A stretch of DNA of 36,217 nucleotides from JAAGZL01 sp050290785 (GTDB lineage Bacteria; Pseudomonadota; Gammaproteobacteria; Chromatiales; Chromatiaceae): the NCBI GenBank assembly GCA_050290785.1, contig JBNKIR010000012.1:1-36217 (forward strand), written 5' to 3'. Both the position numbers and the translations under genes were made by a program. This document shows positions 15,643 to 24,056 of this stretch, one piece after another (the stretch's first letter is position 1; every line of letters begins with the position of its first letter). The notes beneath the pieces were generated by a model, which worked only from the letters and a program-made list of their open reading frames with translations, ran no database searches and was not told the origin of the DNA.

Positions 15643-17296
15643 CGTCTGCTACCCAACTTTTGACAACTTGCGCGACCCGTTTCGGATCATCATTCACCAT
15701 CTGACGAGCGGCCTTGAGGGTGTCTTCATACTTTGCCGGTCCAGGCAGCTGTACCGCCTCTCCCTCTTGGGACTGCGCCATATACCCGCCTTGCGCCGCC
15801 ATCTGGCCCGCAACCCCGGCCGGGATCGGCATGGCGCCTGGGTGCTGGGCATATACCGGTGTGGCAATCAGCTTCTTCAAGGTCGGCATCAACACTACAA
15901 ATATTAGTACCAGAACCAGCGCCACACCACCGACCTGCTTGGCTATATCCCATACCCACGCCTCTTCCCAAATGGGTATCTCCGGGAGGGCCGCAGGTGG
16001 CTCCGGTATCTGGAAGGCCGCATTTACCACCCGGACACTGTCTCCGCGCTGGGCGCTATAACCAATGGCCTCTTTCACCAGGGCGCTGATACGGCTGATC
16101 TCTTCCGGAGTGCGCTCCCTGCTGCTGACAGTACCGTCTTCCGCCGTGCTGACAGTATTATCCACCACCACGGCCACGGACAGCCGCCTCAGATTGCTTG
16201 CCGAGAGCCTGGTGTGACTGATGGTCTTGTCCAGTTCGTAGTTACGCGTGGCGCGCTTGCTGCTGTTGAGGGGTGATTCCGCAGCTGCGGCTCCCGCCTG
16301 ACCTCCGGCAATCTGAGGTGCCGTACCGGCGGCCGGGGGCTGATTGCTGATGGCGCCAGGCACGCCCTGCGCCGCAGAGAGCTTACTACTCTCTTCATTC
16401 ACCTGTTCACTCCTCAGGGCCGGCATATCCGGGTTGAAGCGTTCTGCGGTCTGCTCGGTCAGGGTGAAGTCCACCTCGGCGGTCACCTGGGCGCTGATGT
16501 TATCTTCCCCCAGGAATGGTATTAGTATATCCACCACCCGTCTTCTGTAGTGCTCTTCCAGGTTCTTGGTGTATTCAAACTGATTGGCCGTAAGCATCAT
16601 CTCGCGCGTATCCATATCCGCGCTCAGTAGCGTCCCCTTCTGGTCCACCACCGTAACCTTGCTGGCCTCAAGCTCCGGCACACTGGCCGCCACCAGATGA
16701 ACAATGGATGCCACCTGCGACTTTTCCAGTTTACGTCCGGCAAACAGCTTAACCACCACAGAGGCGCTGGGGGCGTTTTTCTTTCTGACAAAGACCGACT
16801 GTTTCGGAGTGGCTAGGTGTACCCGGGCACTCTGTACCGGAGATAGGGTTGAGATGGTACGGGCCAGTTCACCCTCCAGGGCACGATGGAATCTGGCCGC
16901 CTCCACCGCCCTGCTGGTGCCCAGTCCGGTCTCCTGCTGCAGCAGTTCAAAACCCATGCTGTTACCATGCGGCAATCCCTCTCCGGCAAGCTTCAACCTG
17001 GCCTGATGCAGATCCTTACTCGCAACCAGCACCGCACCGGTGGATTCATCCACCTTGAACTGGATATTTGACTGCTCCAGGGCTGCCACCACCTCGGCGG
17101 CATCCTTCTGGGAGAGGTTTCCATACAACATGCTGTAGGTCGGTGTCTGAGACCAGAGCACCACAGCAACACCCAGCGCCACGCTGGCGGCGATGCTGAT
17201 CATGATCATCAACTGCCGCAGGATTGGATTGCTGGCCAAACTCACGGTCTGAGGGGCTAACATCCCCCCCTTGCCTGTTGTGTCGTTGTCTGCCAT
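15635..17296 (-). CDS. fliF: Flagellar MS-ring protein FliF
   Basis: This 553-aa inner-membrane ring protein has TM1 at about 28-50 (LMIMISIAASVALGVAVVLW), the ring-building motifs with YSMLYGNLSQKDAAEVVAAL, and a conserved core with EGELARTISTLSPVQSARVHLATPKQSVF. A low-complexity Gly/Ala/Pro loop occurs at about 315-345, TM2 at about 456-478 (GVALVLVLIFVVLMPTL), and the cytoplasmic FliG-binding tail ends AQVVKSWVADDA. FliF is the first structure assembled. The gene follows fliE by 50 nt and overlaps fliG. Confidence 0.97.
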   Translation of the reverse strand: MADNDTTGKGGMLAPQTVSLASNPILRQLMIMISIAASVALGVAVVLWSQTPTYSMLYGNLSQKDAAEVVAALEQSNIQFKVDESTGAVLVASKDLHQARLKLAGEGLPHGNSMGFELLQQETGLGTSRAVEAARFHRALEGELARTISTLSPVQSARVHLATPKQSVFVRKKNAPSASVVVKLFAGRKLEKSQVASIVHLVAASVPELEASKVTVVDQKGTLLSADMDTREMMLTANQFEYTKNLEEHYRRRVVDILIPFLGEDNISAQVTAEVDFTLTEQTAERFNPDMPALRSEQVNEESSKLSAAQGVPGAISNQPPAAGTAPQIAGGQAGAAAAESPLNSSKRATRNYELDKTISHTRLSASNLRRLSVAVVVDNTVSTAEDGTVSSRERTPEEISRISALVKEAIGYSAQRGDSVRVVNAAFQIPEPPAALPEIPIWEEAWVWDIAKQVGGVALVLVLIFVVLMPTLKKLIATPVYAQHPGAMPIPAGVAGQMAAQGGYMAQSQEGEAVQLPGPAKYEDTLKAARQMVNDDPKRVAQVVKSWVADDA

Positions 17297-17346
17297 TTAG
17301 TGCTGACCTCGCCCTTAAACTAAAATATTACTTAAAATACAAATGG

Positions 17347-17664
17347 TTATATCGGCATATTCATGACTTCTTTGTAGGCGTCAACCAACTTGTTGCGCAC
17401 CTGAACCATGGTCTCGAATGAGATGCTGGACTTCTGGACCGCTATCATCACCTGCGCCAGATCCACATCGCCCGCACCTGTCTCAAACGCCTTTTTCATG
17501 GCCCCGGCCTCGAGCTGCGCCTCGTTGACCCCATCGATAGACTGCTTCAGAAGCTGACTGAAATCGTTCCCGGCGCTCTCTTCAGGACGCACCGGCTGGG
17601 CTGCCGCCTGGGCCGCCATGATCCGCATCTGTGCCAATACCTGACTGATCTCTGTGCTGCTCAT
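17347..17664 (-). CDS. fliE: Flagellar hook-basal body complex protein FliE
   Basis: This 105-aa protein has the conserved C-terminal FliE pattern: NDFSQLLKQSIDGVNEAQ, FETGAGDVDLAQVMIAVQKS and FETMVQVRNKLVDAYKEVMNM. FliE joins the MS ring to the rod. It is the first gene of the fliEFGHIJ operon, as in Pseudomonas and Vibrio. A sigma-54-type promoter lies 44-59 nt before the ATG. Confidence 0.95.
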   Translation of the reverse strand: MSSTEISQVLAQMRIMAAQAAAQPVRPEESAGNDFSQLLKQSIDGVNEAQLEAGAMKKAFETGAGDVDLAQVMIAVQKSSISFETMVQVRNKLVDAYKEVMNMPI

Positions 17665-17707
17665 ATCTTCACCACTTTCGTCACATTTTTGTCATCTACA
17701 ATGTTTA

Positions 17708-17723
17708 TGCACTTTTTACACCA
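17708..17723 (-). promoter_or_regulatory. Sigma-54-type promoter of fliEFGHIJ
   Basis: Read leftward, the site is TGGTGTAAAAAGTGCA. It has the essential GG-N10-GC spacing and the TGG and TGCA parts of the consensus TGGCACR-N4-TTGCW, but differs at four defined positions. It fills the 69-bp gap between fleR and fliE and would give a leader of about 34 nt. FleR, encoded just upstream, is the expected activator. Confidence 0.65.
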
Positions 17724-17733
17724 GTTTTAGCCG

Positions 17734-19071
17734 TTAGCCCGGTATGGGAATACCGGCCTCACGCAGTCGCGCTATCTTGTAGCGCAGTGTCCTCTGGCTG
17801 ATACCGAGTTTCGCCGCTGCATTCTTGCGGCTGCCGTTTTCGTCCCGCAGGGCATCCAGGATCATCTGCTCCTCTACGGAGCGCAGATCATCATTCAGCC
17901 TGCCCTTGCCGGCGTCATGCTGTTCCACATCGTGCGTTTCCGCCTCTTCATTGAAGGTCAGATCATCCCTGCTGATCTCGTTGCCAGAGCTGAGTATCAA
18001 TGCGCGCTGCATGACGTTATCCAGCTCCCGTGCATTGCCGGGCCAGGGATGGGCGATCAGCGCCTGTTGCGCCTCTTCACTCAATCTCTTACCGGTGATC
18101 CCCTGCTGGGCACAGTGTCGGTTCAGAAACAACTCGGCCATCGGGATGATGTCCTGAGTGCGTCTCCGCAGTGGTTCCAGATAGAGGGGGAATACGTTGA
18201 GACGGAAAAACAGGTCTTCGCGGAAGCGGCCGGCGGCCACCTCTTCCCGCAGGATCCGGTTGGAGGTGGCCAGCACCCTGACATCCAGCGGGATGATCTT
18301 GCGTCCGCCCAGGCGTTCCACCTCTCGCTCCTGCAGCACACGCAGGAGTTTGGCCTGCAGATTCAGACTCATCTCCGAGATCTCATCCAGCAGCAGGGTG
18401 CCGCCCTGGGCCTGTTCGAACTTGCCGGGCGCGGAGCTGTGGGCGCCGGTGTAGGCACCCTTCTCATAACCGAACAGCACCGCCTCCAGCATATTATCCG
18501 GTATGGCGGCGCAGTTGATGGCAATGAAGGGCCCATCCGCCCTGTTTGAGTTACGGTGGATGTATCTGGCGAATACCTCCTTGCCGGTACCGCTCTCGCC
18601 ACCGATCATCACGGTGACATCACTGGAAGCCACCTTCTTGGCCAGCTCCAGCAGTCTGCGGGATTTGCCGTCGTCCGCCACCACGCCTTCATCCGTATCC
18701 TGATTCAGACTGAGCACCGCCTTCTCTACCTTTTCCACCAGCACACTGGCCTCAAACGGCTTGGCCAGATAGTCCACCGCACCGTCGCGCATGGCGGAGA
18801 CCGCCTTTTCTATATTGCCGTAGGCGGTCATGAGCAGGACAGGTATGCTGGGATAGATGTGCTTAACCTGGGTCATGAGCTCATGGCCGTCCATGGGGCG
18901 CATCTGCACATCACTAACTACCATACCCACCGGTTTTTGCTGCATGATCTCCAGGGCGGACTTGCCATCACAAGCCGACTCTACCTGGTATCCTGCCAGC
19001 TCCAGTGTCTCACACAGGGCCTCCCGCAGTGTTGGATCGTCTTCAGCTACTAAAACAGTTGCCTGGCTCAT
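17734..19071 (-). CDS. fleR: Sigma-54-dependent flagellar response regulator (FleR/FlrC)
   Basis: This 445-aa NtrC-type activator has a receiver (about 1-120) with phospho-acceptor Asp54 in VVSDVQMRPMDG and the KPF motif. The AAA+ domain has Walker A GGESGTGKE, the sigma-54 contact loop GAYTGA (the Tyr variant of GAFTGA), Walker B GGTLLLDEI and the R-finger region FREDLFFRLNVFPLYLEPL. A C-terminal Fis-type helix-turn-helix (RKNAAAKLGISQRTLRYKI) follows. The gene overlaps fleS by 4 nt, and fliE follows 69 nt downstream. By analogy with P. aeruginosa FleR and Vibrio FlrC, it should activate mid-level flagellar genes, including the fliE promoter beside it. Confidence 0.95.
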   Translation of the reverse strand: MSQATVLVAEDDPTLREALCETLELAGYQVESACDGKSALEIMQQKPVGMVVSDVQMRPMDGHELMTQVKHIYPSIPVLLMTAYGNIEKAVSAMRDGAVDYLAKPFEASVLVEKVEKAVLSLNQDTDEGVVADDGKSRRLLELAKKVASSDVTVMIGGESGTGKEVFARYIHRNSNRADGPFIAINCAAIPDNMLEAVLFGYEKGAYTGAHSSAPGKFEQAQGGTLLLDEISEMSLNLQAKLLRVLQEREVERLGGRKIIPLDVRVLATSNRILREEVAAGRFREDLFFRLNVFPLYLEPLRRRTQDIIPMAELFLNRHCAQQGITGKRLSEEAQQALIAHPWPGNARELDNVMQRALILSSGNEISRDDLTFNEEAETHDVEQHDAGKGRLNDDLRSVEEQMILDALRDENGSRKNAAAKLGISQRTLRYKIARLREAGIPIPG

Positions 19072-20306
19072 ACAGCAGCCCTCCGCAGGATTGGTGTTGA
19101 TTTATCGAATTCGGTCTTGACCGGCTCCACCGAAAAGTTTTCCGGCAAAGGAACCATAGGCAGCTCAATACTGAAACTGGCGCCCTCTCCCTCACGGGAG
19201 TGCAAGGCGATCTTGCCGTTGTGGTCCAGGATGACCGCCTGCACCACCGCCAGGCCCAGCCCGGTGCCACTGCTGCTGGTGGTAAAGAATGGATCGAACA
19301 CCTTGTCTTTGATCTCATGGGCGATACCAGGACCGTTGTCACCGATGGTTAGACTCAAGTTCTTATCGCCTGACAAGGCCAACTCTACGGTCAATCTCAC
19401 GCCTGCCCCGCCGTGTTTCAGGGAGTTGGTGGCGATATTCATAATGGAGCCCTGCAGGGCGTCACGGTTTCCGGAGACGATGCATCTGCCAGGAATATGG
19501 TTGCTAAATGCGATCTCGGCCTCGGCCTTCTTCAGCCCCGGATCCAGCATCTGGATGGTCTCTTCCAGCAGGGTGATGAGATCAAACAGTTCCGGTGTGT
19601 ACTGACCGCCCCTGGTGAAGGCCAGCATGTCGTTGATCTGGCGTTCCATGAGCTGCAGGCTTACCTTGATCCTCTCGGAGAAACGTTCTCTTCGCTCAGG
19701 CTCGAGATCTCCATTGCTTAAGTGGGAGGCATAGAGCAGCGCGGAAGACAGGGGGGTGCGAATCTGATGGGCCAGTTGCGCCGCCATCTTGCCCATGGTG
19801 CTGAGGCGTTGCCGGCGATTCAGCCGTTCCTGCAGTTCACGGGTCTCTGTGACATCCAGAAAGAGCAGGATACGTCCCTTATCATCGCCCAGCGTGCGTT
19901 CGGTCATACTTACCAGCCGTCCGTTGTTCAGGCTTAGTTCTTTCCCATGCTGCTCAGGTTGGAAGTTTGCTGTATAGATAGTGTTCCAGACCTGATCCGT
20001 CTGAATGGATTTAAACAGCTCTGCGGCGGATGGATTGAACTGTTCTACCCGGTCTTCTCCGTCCAGCACCACCACCGCAGCCGGCAGTGCATCCAGCAGT
20101 TGGGCGAGCCGGTTGGCCAGAAGCTCCTTTTCCGCCAGCTGGCGCATGCGCTCTGACCTGGCGGTAGCCAGTTCGGCACTGAGATGCTCGACCTGCCCCT
20201 GGAGTTGCTGGTATGAGTCGACCAGCTGTTCAGACACCTGATTGAACACCTGGAAGGCGTCTTCAAGTTGACTTTGATTGAGCGGTTGTCCGCTATCTAT
20301 CTGCAT
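19068..20306 (-). CDS. fleS: Cytoplasmic flagellar sensor kinase (FleS/FlrB)
   Basis: This 412-aa soluble histidine kinase has no transmembrane segment. It begins with a coiled coil (about 10-70), then a PAS-like domain (about 70-155; LPAAVVVLDGEDRVEQFNPSA), a HisKA domain with His180 in AAQLAHQIRTPLSSALLYA, and an ATPase domain with NIATNSLKHGG, DNGPGI and GTGLGLAVVQA. It is the expected partner of FleR and overlaps its start by 4 nt. The PAS domain is thought to read progress of flagellar assembly in relatives, but the signal is unknown. A sigma-54 promoter lies 48-63 nt upstream. Confidence 0.94.
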   Translation of the reverse strand: MQIDSGQPLNQSQLEDAFQVFNQVSEQLVDSYQQLQGQVEHLSAELATARSERMRQLAEKELLANRLAQLLDALPAAVVVLDGEDRVEQFNPSAAELFKSIQTDQVWNTIYTANFQPEQHGKELSLNNGRLVSMTERTLGDDKGRILLFLDVTETRELQERLNRRQRLSTMGKMAAQLAHQIRTPLSSALLYASHLSNGDLEPERRERFSERIKVSLQLMERQINDMLAFTRGGQYTPELFDLITLLEETIQMLDPGLKKAEAEIAFSNHIPGRCIVSGNRDALQGSIMNIATNSLKHGGAGVRLTVELALSGDKNLSLTIGDNGPGIAHEIKDKVFDPFFTTSSSGTGLGLAVVQAVILDHNGKIALHSREGEGASFSIELPMVPLPENFSVEPVKTEFDKSTPILRRAAV

Positions 20307-20353
20307 ATTCCACTACCAATTGATCTGTCTGGTTATAGATTCAACTGGTTAAT

Positions 20354-20369
20354 TGCAATATGTGTGCCG
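20354..20369 (-). promoter_or_regulatory. Sigma-54 promoter of fleSR
   Basis: Read leftward, the site is CGGCACACATATTGCA, matching TGGCACR-N4-TTGCW at every defined position except the first, with exact GG-N10-GC spacing. It lies in the gap between fleQ and fleS, about 50 nt before the fleS ATG. It fits a FleQ-activated class II promoter. Confidence 0.85.
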
Positions 20370-20439
20370 ATTTATATTTTTCTTCTATTTCAATAAGATA
20401 CGAAGGTTTAGTTTTTTTGAGTCAAATATATGACTTGGA

Positions 20440-21897
20440 TCATACCCTCTGGATGCCATATTTACGTAACTTCTCCACCAGGGTGGTCCGGCGCATCTTT
20501 AATGACTTGGCCGCGTGGGCGACAACACCATCGGATTCATCCAGGGCCTGTCTGATCAGCGATAGCTCCATATCGCTAAGGTGGGCCTTAAGATCGAGTC
20601 CATCTTTGGGGAGACGCGGACCGGAACGGATGGAGCCAGGTTCATCCCCCTGCATATTGACGATGGGAAGCACATACTCCCCATCTCCGGAAGGGACATC
20701 TATCCCCTCACGAAACTTCTCCGGAAGTTCCTTAACATCCACCACTCCATATGGGTAGAGGATGGCCAGACGCTCGATCAGGTTGGCCAGTTCCCGCACG
20801 TTTCCCGGCCAATTATAGTGTGACAAGGCGGCCACTGCAGCAGGTGTAAGCCGCACCGAGCCGCGCCTCTCGGTCTCGATCCTGGATATCAGGTCATTCA
20901 CCAGCACGGCTATGTCCTCGACCCTCTCCCGTAGCGGCGGCACCTCAATGGGGAATACATTCAGGCGGTAGTAGAGGTCCTCACGGAATTTCCCATCCTG
21001 AATCAACTCCTCCAGGTTGCGGTGGGTCGCTGCTATAATGCGCACACTACACTGTATGGTCTTGTTGCTGCCTACCCGCTCGAATGACCTCTCCTGCAGC
21101 ACCCGCAGGATCTTTACCTGCATCGGGAGACTCATATCACCTATCTCGTCCAGAAACAGCGTGCCGCCCTCGGCCATCTCAAACCTGCCCTGTCTGGAGT
21201 TGATCGCACCGGTAAATGCGCCCTTTTCATGCCCGAAGAGTTCGCTCTCCAACAGGTCTGAAGGTATGGCGCCACAATTGACCGGGACAAACGGTTTGCC
21301 CTTTCTGTTGGAATGGAAGTGGAGTTTACGGGCAACCACCTCCTTGCCGGTACCAGACTCTCCCAGAATAAGCACCGTTGCCTCTGAATCCGCCACCTGC
21401 TCAATCATGCGATTGATCCGAATGGTGGCACGACTGTTACCGGAAAAACTCCTGAACAGCTCCAATTTTCTCGCAGTGGTCTCCCCCGCGCCCTTATTCT
21501 CCAGATAGAGCTGGGCGCGAGAAAGTGAATTCATCAGTTCAGAGTAACTGGTAGGCAGTGATATCTCCCCAAGGACACCGCTGATGGATGGCCTCTTCTT
21601 CCATGGGCCAGCCTTGTCATTAAGCAGAAACAGGGCCGGGGCATGCTCAATCTCATTAAGTGCGTTCACCAGCCTGCCACAGGCATCTTCGCCTATAGCC
21701 GGCGAGAGCAGAATGGCCATATATTGTTCCTTCTCCTGCAGGTGCTTTTCGATGGAATCGACATCGTCATCGACCTGAAGGGAATAATCGACGAACTCCA
21801 GGATACTTTTCAGATAACCTATCCTGGCTTCGTCACTGTCAAGCAACAGCACATTTCCACAGATATGGGGGTTCTTCTGCCTGGCCTGTTCTGACAT
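20440..21897 (-). CDS. fleQ: Master flagellar regulator FleQ/FlrA (sigma-54 activator)
   Basis: This protein has 485 aa from the ATG at 21897. An ATG at 21963 would add 22 residues not seen at FleQ N termini. The N-terminal receiver-like domain (about 1-125) reads MAILLSPAIGE where the phospho-Asp should be, so it is not phosphorylated, as in FleQ. The AAA+ domain (about 148-385) has LFRS at 147-150, Walker A GESGTGKE at 179-186, intact GAFTGA at 226-231 and Walker B GGTLFLDEIGD. A Fis-type helix-turn-helix closes it (AAKSLKMRRTTLVEKLRKYG). In P. aeruginosa FleQ, LFRS and an Arg after Walker A bind c-di-GMP. Both are present here (Arg190 in EVVARK), so c-di-GMP control is likely. It should drive the fleSR promoter directly downstream. 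Confidence 0.95.
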   Translation of the reverse strand: MSEQARQKNPHICGNVLLLDSDEARIGYLKSILEFVDYSLQVDDDVDSIEKHLQEKEQYMAILLSPAIGEDACGRLVNALNEIEHAPALFLLNDKAGPWKKRPSISGVLGEISLPTSYSELMNSLSRAQLYLENKGAGETTARKLELFRSFSGNSRATIRINRMIEQVADSEATVLILGESGTGKEVVARKLHFHSNRKGKPFVPVNCGAIPSDLLESELFGHEKGAFTGAINSRQGRFEMAEGGTLFLDEIGDMSLPMQVKILRVLQERSFERVGSNKTIQCSVRIIAATHRNLEELIQDGKFREDLYYRLNVFPIEVPPLRERVEDIAVLVNDLISRIETERRGSVRLTPAAVAALSHYNWPGNVRELANLIERLAILYPYGVVDVKELPEKFREGIDVPSGDGEYVLPIVNMQGDEPGSIRSGPRLPKDGLDLKAHLSDMELSLIRQALDESDGVVAHAAKSLKMRRTTLVEKLRKYGIQRV

Positions 21898-22054
21898 GCG
21901 ATAAGTTTCTCTTTTTGATCCAAAAAATAGCTGGGAATGGCGAATTACCGCTGAGTAAAACACTATACGGAGAATATGTCAAAATAACGTCAGATTACAA
22001 AGCTAGACGTAACTGCATTGAATATATGGTAATTACGAATTACGTTCTTATTTT

Positions 22055-22618
22055 CTAGCCCGATCTGGACTGGGCAATCATCCGCCTGTGGTGACGAAAG
22101 ATCATCTTTTGCAGTTGATCCCGTACCGATTCCCCCATCTCCTCAAACCTGGCGCAGACCACCGCCCCGGGGCCAGAACCGGAAACTGAGATCACGCAGG
22201 CGGCCAGCTTCAATGGCTCCGGTACCCGATCATCGATGTAAAGACTGATCCATATCTCATCTCCCATCCCAGGTGGATCTCCCAGGCAGTTCCATTCTAT
22301 CCCGGCGGCGGCGAGCCTGGTGTGCGTTGTATCTGGCAGATCGCTCTTCTCTCTCTCCATCCTGGATACCATCTCCAAAAGCAGATTTACCTTTGCCTCC
22401 AGCCTTACTACAGCTGATTCTGTCTCAGACTCGTCATCGCCCTTCTCCCTAATCTGATCGCTAAGCATGTTGACGCAGCGCATCACATGTTCATTATGCT
22501 CAGCGATACGCGCATAATTTTCCGCTTGGGCATCATCGCTCCTTGCACTCCATACAAGTGGTAATCGGTCCTCATACACAAGGGTGTCTGCAAGGGGATT
22601 TATCTCTGAATTTGTCAT
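22055..22618 (-). CDS. PilZ-like protein next to fleQ (degenerate c-di-GMP site)
   Basis: This 187-aa soluble protein has an N-terminal part (about 1-105) carrying LPLVWSA, an AEHNEHVMRCVNMLS helix and a coiled-coil stretch (AVVRLEAKVNLLLEMVSRME). The C-terminal part (about 112-187) has the beta pattern of a PilZ domain (LAAAGIEWNC, GDEIWISLYI, AACVISVSGSG, VCARFEEM) and ends in an Arg-rich helix (MIFRHHRRMIAQSR). The PilZ ligand motifs RxxxR and D/NxSxxG are not recognisable: LAAAG stands where NxSxxG belongs. Similar PilZ proteins occur beside flagellar and pilus genes in Gammaproteobacteria. The ATG has a good GAGGAATAG ribosome site. It may bind c-di-GMP atypically or act as a protein-binding module. 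Family assignment is moderate. Confidence 0.6.
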   Translation of the reverse strand: MTNSEINPLADTLVYEDRLPLVWSARSDDAQAENYARIAEHNEHVMRCVNMLSDQIREKGDDESETESAVVRLEAKVNLLLEMVSRMEREKSDLPDTTHTRLAAAGIEWNCLGDPPGMGDEIWISLYIDDRVPEPLKLAACVISVSGSGPGAVVCARFEEMGESVRDQLQKMIFRHHRRMIAQSRSG

Positions 22619-22698
22619 CTATTCCTCGGTGTCGACTTGACAGATCAACGGCAGCATCATAGAAAGAAGTTTCATCATCCATTATAGGTGTTCTGATC

Positions 22699-23976
22699 TT
22701 GAACGAAATACCTCTAGGCATGCTGTTTGGCATGCTTGTCATCCTGATCCTTCTATCGGCCTTTTTCTCCGGATCTGAAACTGCGCTGATGACCATCAAT
22801 CGTTATCGCCTACGCCATCTGAAAAACAGCGGTCATCCTGGCGCCACGCGGGCCCTGAATCTTTTAAAGCGTCCGGACCGTCTAATAGGTCTAATCCTGC
22901 TTGGAAACAACTTTGTAAACATCCTGGCATCCTCACTGGCAACTGTCATAGCGATCAGGATGGGGATCAAAGATCCCATAGCGGTTGCCGCCGGACTGTT
23001 GACCTTTGTTATCCTGATCTTCGCCGAGCTTGCACCCAAGACCCTGGCCGCGCTGCACCCGGAAAGGCTGGCCTTCCCGGCGGCCTTTATCTACAAGCCT
23101 CTGTTGAAAATCCTCTATCCGATAATCTGGTTGGTAAATGTTATCGCCAACGGCCTGTTGAAATGGTTCGGGGTCTCCCCAGAAGGCGGAAACGATCAGA
23201 ACCTAAGCCAGGATGAACTGCGCACGGTGGTGGCAGAGGCCGGGGCTATGGTCCCCAAACGGCATCAGAAGATGTTGCTCAGCATACTGGACCTGCAGAA
23301 GGTAACGGTTGAAGAGATCATGATCCCGCGCAATGAGGTGGACGGCATCGATCTGGAAGATAGTATCGATGAGATCATCACCCAACTCCAGAACGGTTTC
23401 TACACCAGGATCGTGGTGTTCGATCATGGTATAGATAATCTGGTGGGTATCATCCATATCCGGAATGCCATGGTCGCACTGACTCAGGGGGAACTGACCA
23501 AGGAGAAGATAAGAGAGATCGCGGAAGAGCCCTACTTCATACCTGAGGGCACACCGCTCAACCGACAGCTACTCAACTTCCAGCGGGAGAAAAAGGGGTT
23601 TGGCCTGGTGGTGGACGAATATGGCGATCTGCTGGGTCTGGTTACCCTGGCCGACCTGTTGGAAGAGATCGTGGGTGAATTTACCACCGACCCATCCGAC
23701 AGCGTTCCCGATGTGCTGCCGCAGGAAGATGGCAGCTTCCTGGTAGCAGGCAGTGCAGAGGTGCGGGAGCTGGTAAAGGTCTTCAAGTGGGAGCTCCCGG
23801 AAAACGGTCCCAGGACCGTCAACGGCCTCATCATAGAATATCTTGAAACCATACCGCAGCCAGGCACATCCCTGCTTCTAGCTGGCTACCCCATTGAGAT
23901 CATGCAGACCCACGACAATGCTGTGAAGATGGTCAAGATTTGGCCAGATCAACGCAAAGAATTCCCCAGCGACTGA
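22699..23976 (+). CDS. CNNM/CorC-type membrane protein (HlyC/CorC family, YfjD-like)
   Basis: This 425-aa protein starts at a TTG (22699), preceded by TAGGTG at 22685-22690. The resulting N terminus MNEIPLGMLFGMLVILI matches the usual start of the family, while the next ATG at 22720 would remove part of TM1. The DUF21/CNNM membrane domain covers about 1-180 and includes SAFFSGSETALMTINRYRLRHL and ELAPKTLAALHPER. A CBS pair (about 195-330) contains EIMIPRNEVDGID and VVDEYGDLLGLVTLADLLEEIVG, and a CorC_HlyC domain closes the chain (VNGLIIEYLETIPQPG). Members are implicated in Mg/Co ion efflux. It diverges from the PilZ-like gene by 80 bp. Confidence 0.93.
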   Translation: MNEIPLGMLFGMLVILILLSAFFSGSETALMTINRYRLRHLKNSGHPGATRALNLLKRPDRLIGLILLGNNFVNILASSLATVIAIRMGIKDPIAVAAGLLTFVILIFAELAPKTLAALHPERLAFPAAFIYKPLLKILYPIIWLVNVIANGLLKWFGVSPEGGNDQNLSQDELRTVVAEAGAMVPKRHQKMLLSILDLQKVTVEEIMIPRNEVDGIDLEDSIDEIITQLQNGFYTRIVVFDHGIDNLVGIIHIRNAMVALTQGELTKEKIREIAEEPYFIPEGTPLNRQLLNFQREKKGFGLVVDEYGDLLGLVTLADLLEEIVGEFTTDPSDSVPDVLPQEDGSFLVAGSAEVRELVKVFKWELPENGPRTVNGLIIEYLETIPQPGTSLLLAGYPIEIMQTHDNAVKMVKIWPDQRKEFPSD

Positions 23977-24013
23977 ATCCAACAAAATAAAAAATGGTAT
24001 ACTCAAAGCCGGC

Positions 24014-24030
24014 GTAGATAATTTATCTAC
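24014..24030. promoter_or_regulatory. Perfect 8-bp palindrome in the leader of the FHA-like gene
   Basis: GTAGATAA-T-TTATCTAC is a perfect dyad 27 nt before the ATG at 24057. A TATACT (23998-24003) that could be a -10 element lies just before it. The dyad would then sit at about the transcription start, suitable for an operator or a leader hairpin. Confidence 0.45.
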
Positions 24031-24056
24031 TGTGTTCCTGTCTGCTTATATAACAC

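Noticed and set aside
17917..18549. 210-aa open frame on the plus strand opposite fleR
   Set aside because: It lies wholly antisense to the AAA+ domain of fleR and has no protein features of its own.
20420..20435. AGTCA-N6-TGACT dyad beside a T run just after fleQ
   Set aside because: The T run is on the wrong side to end leftward fleQ transcription. The 5-bp arms are short enough to be chance in AT-rich sequence.
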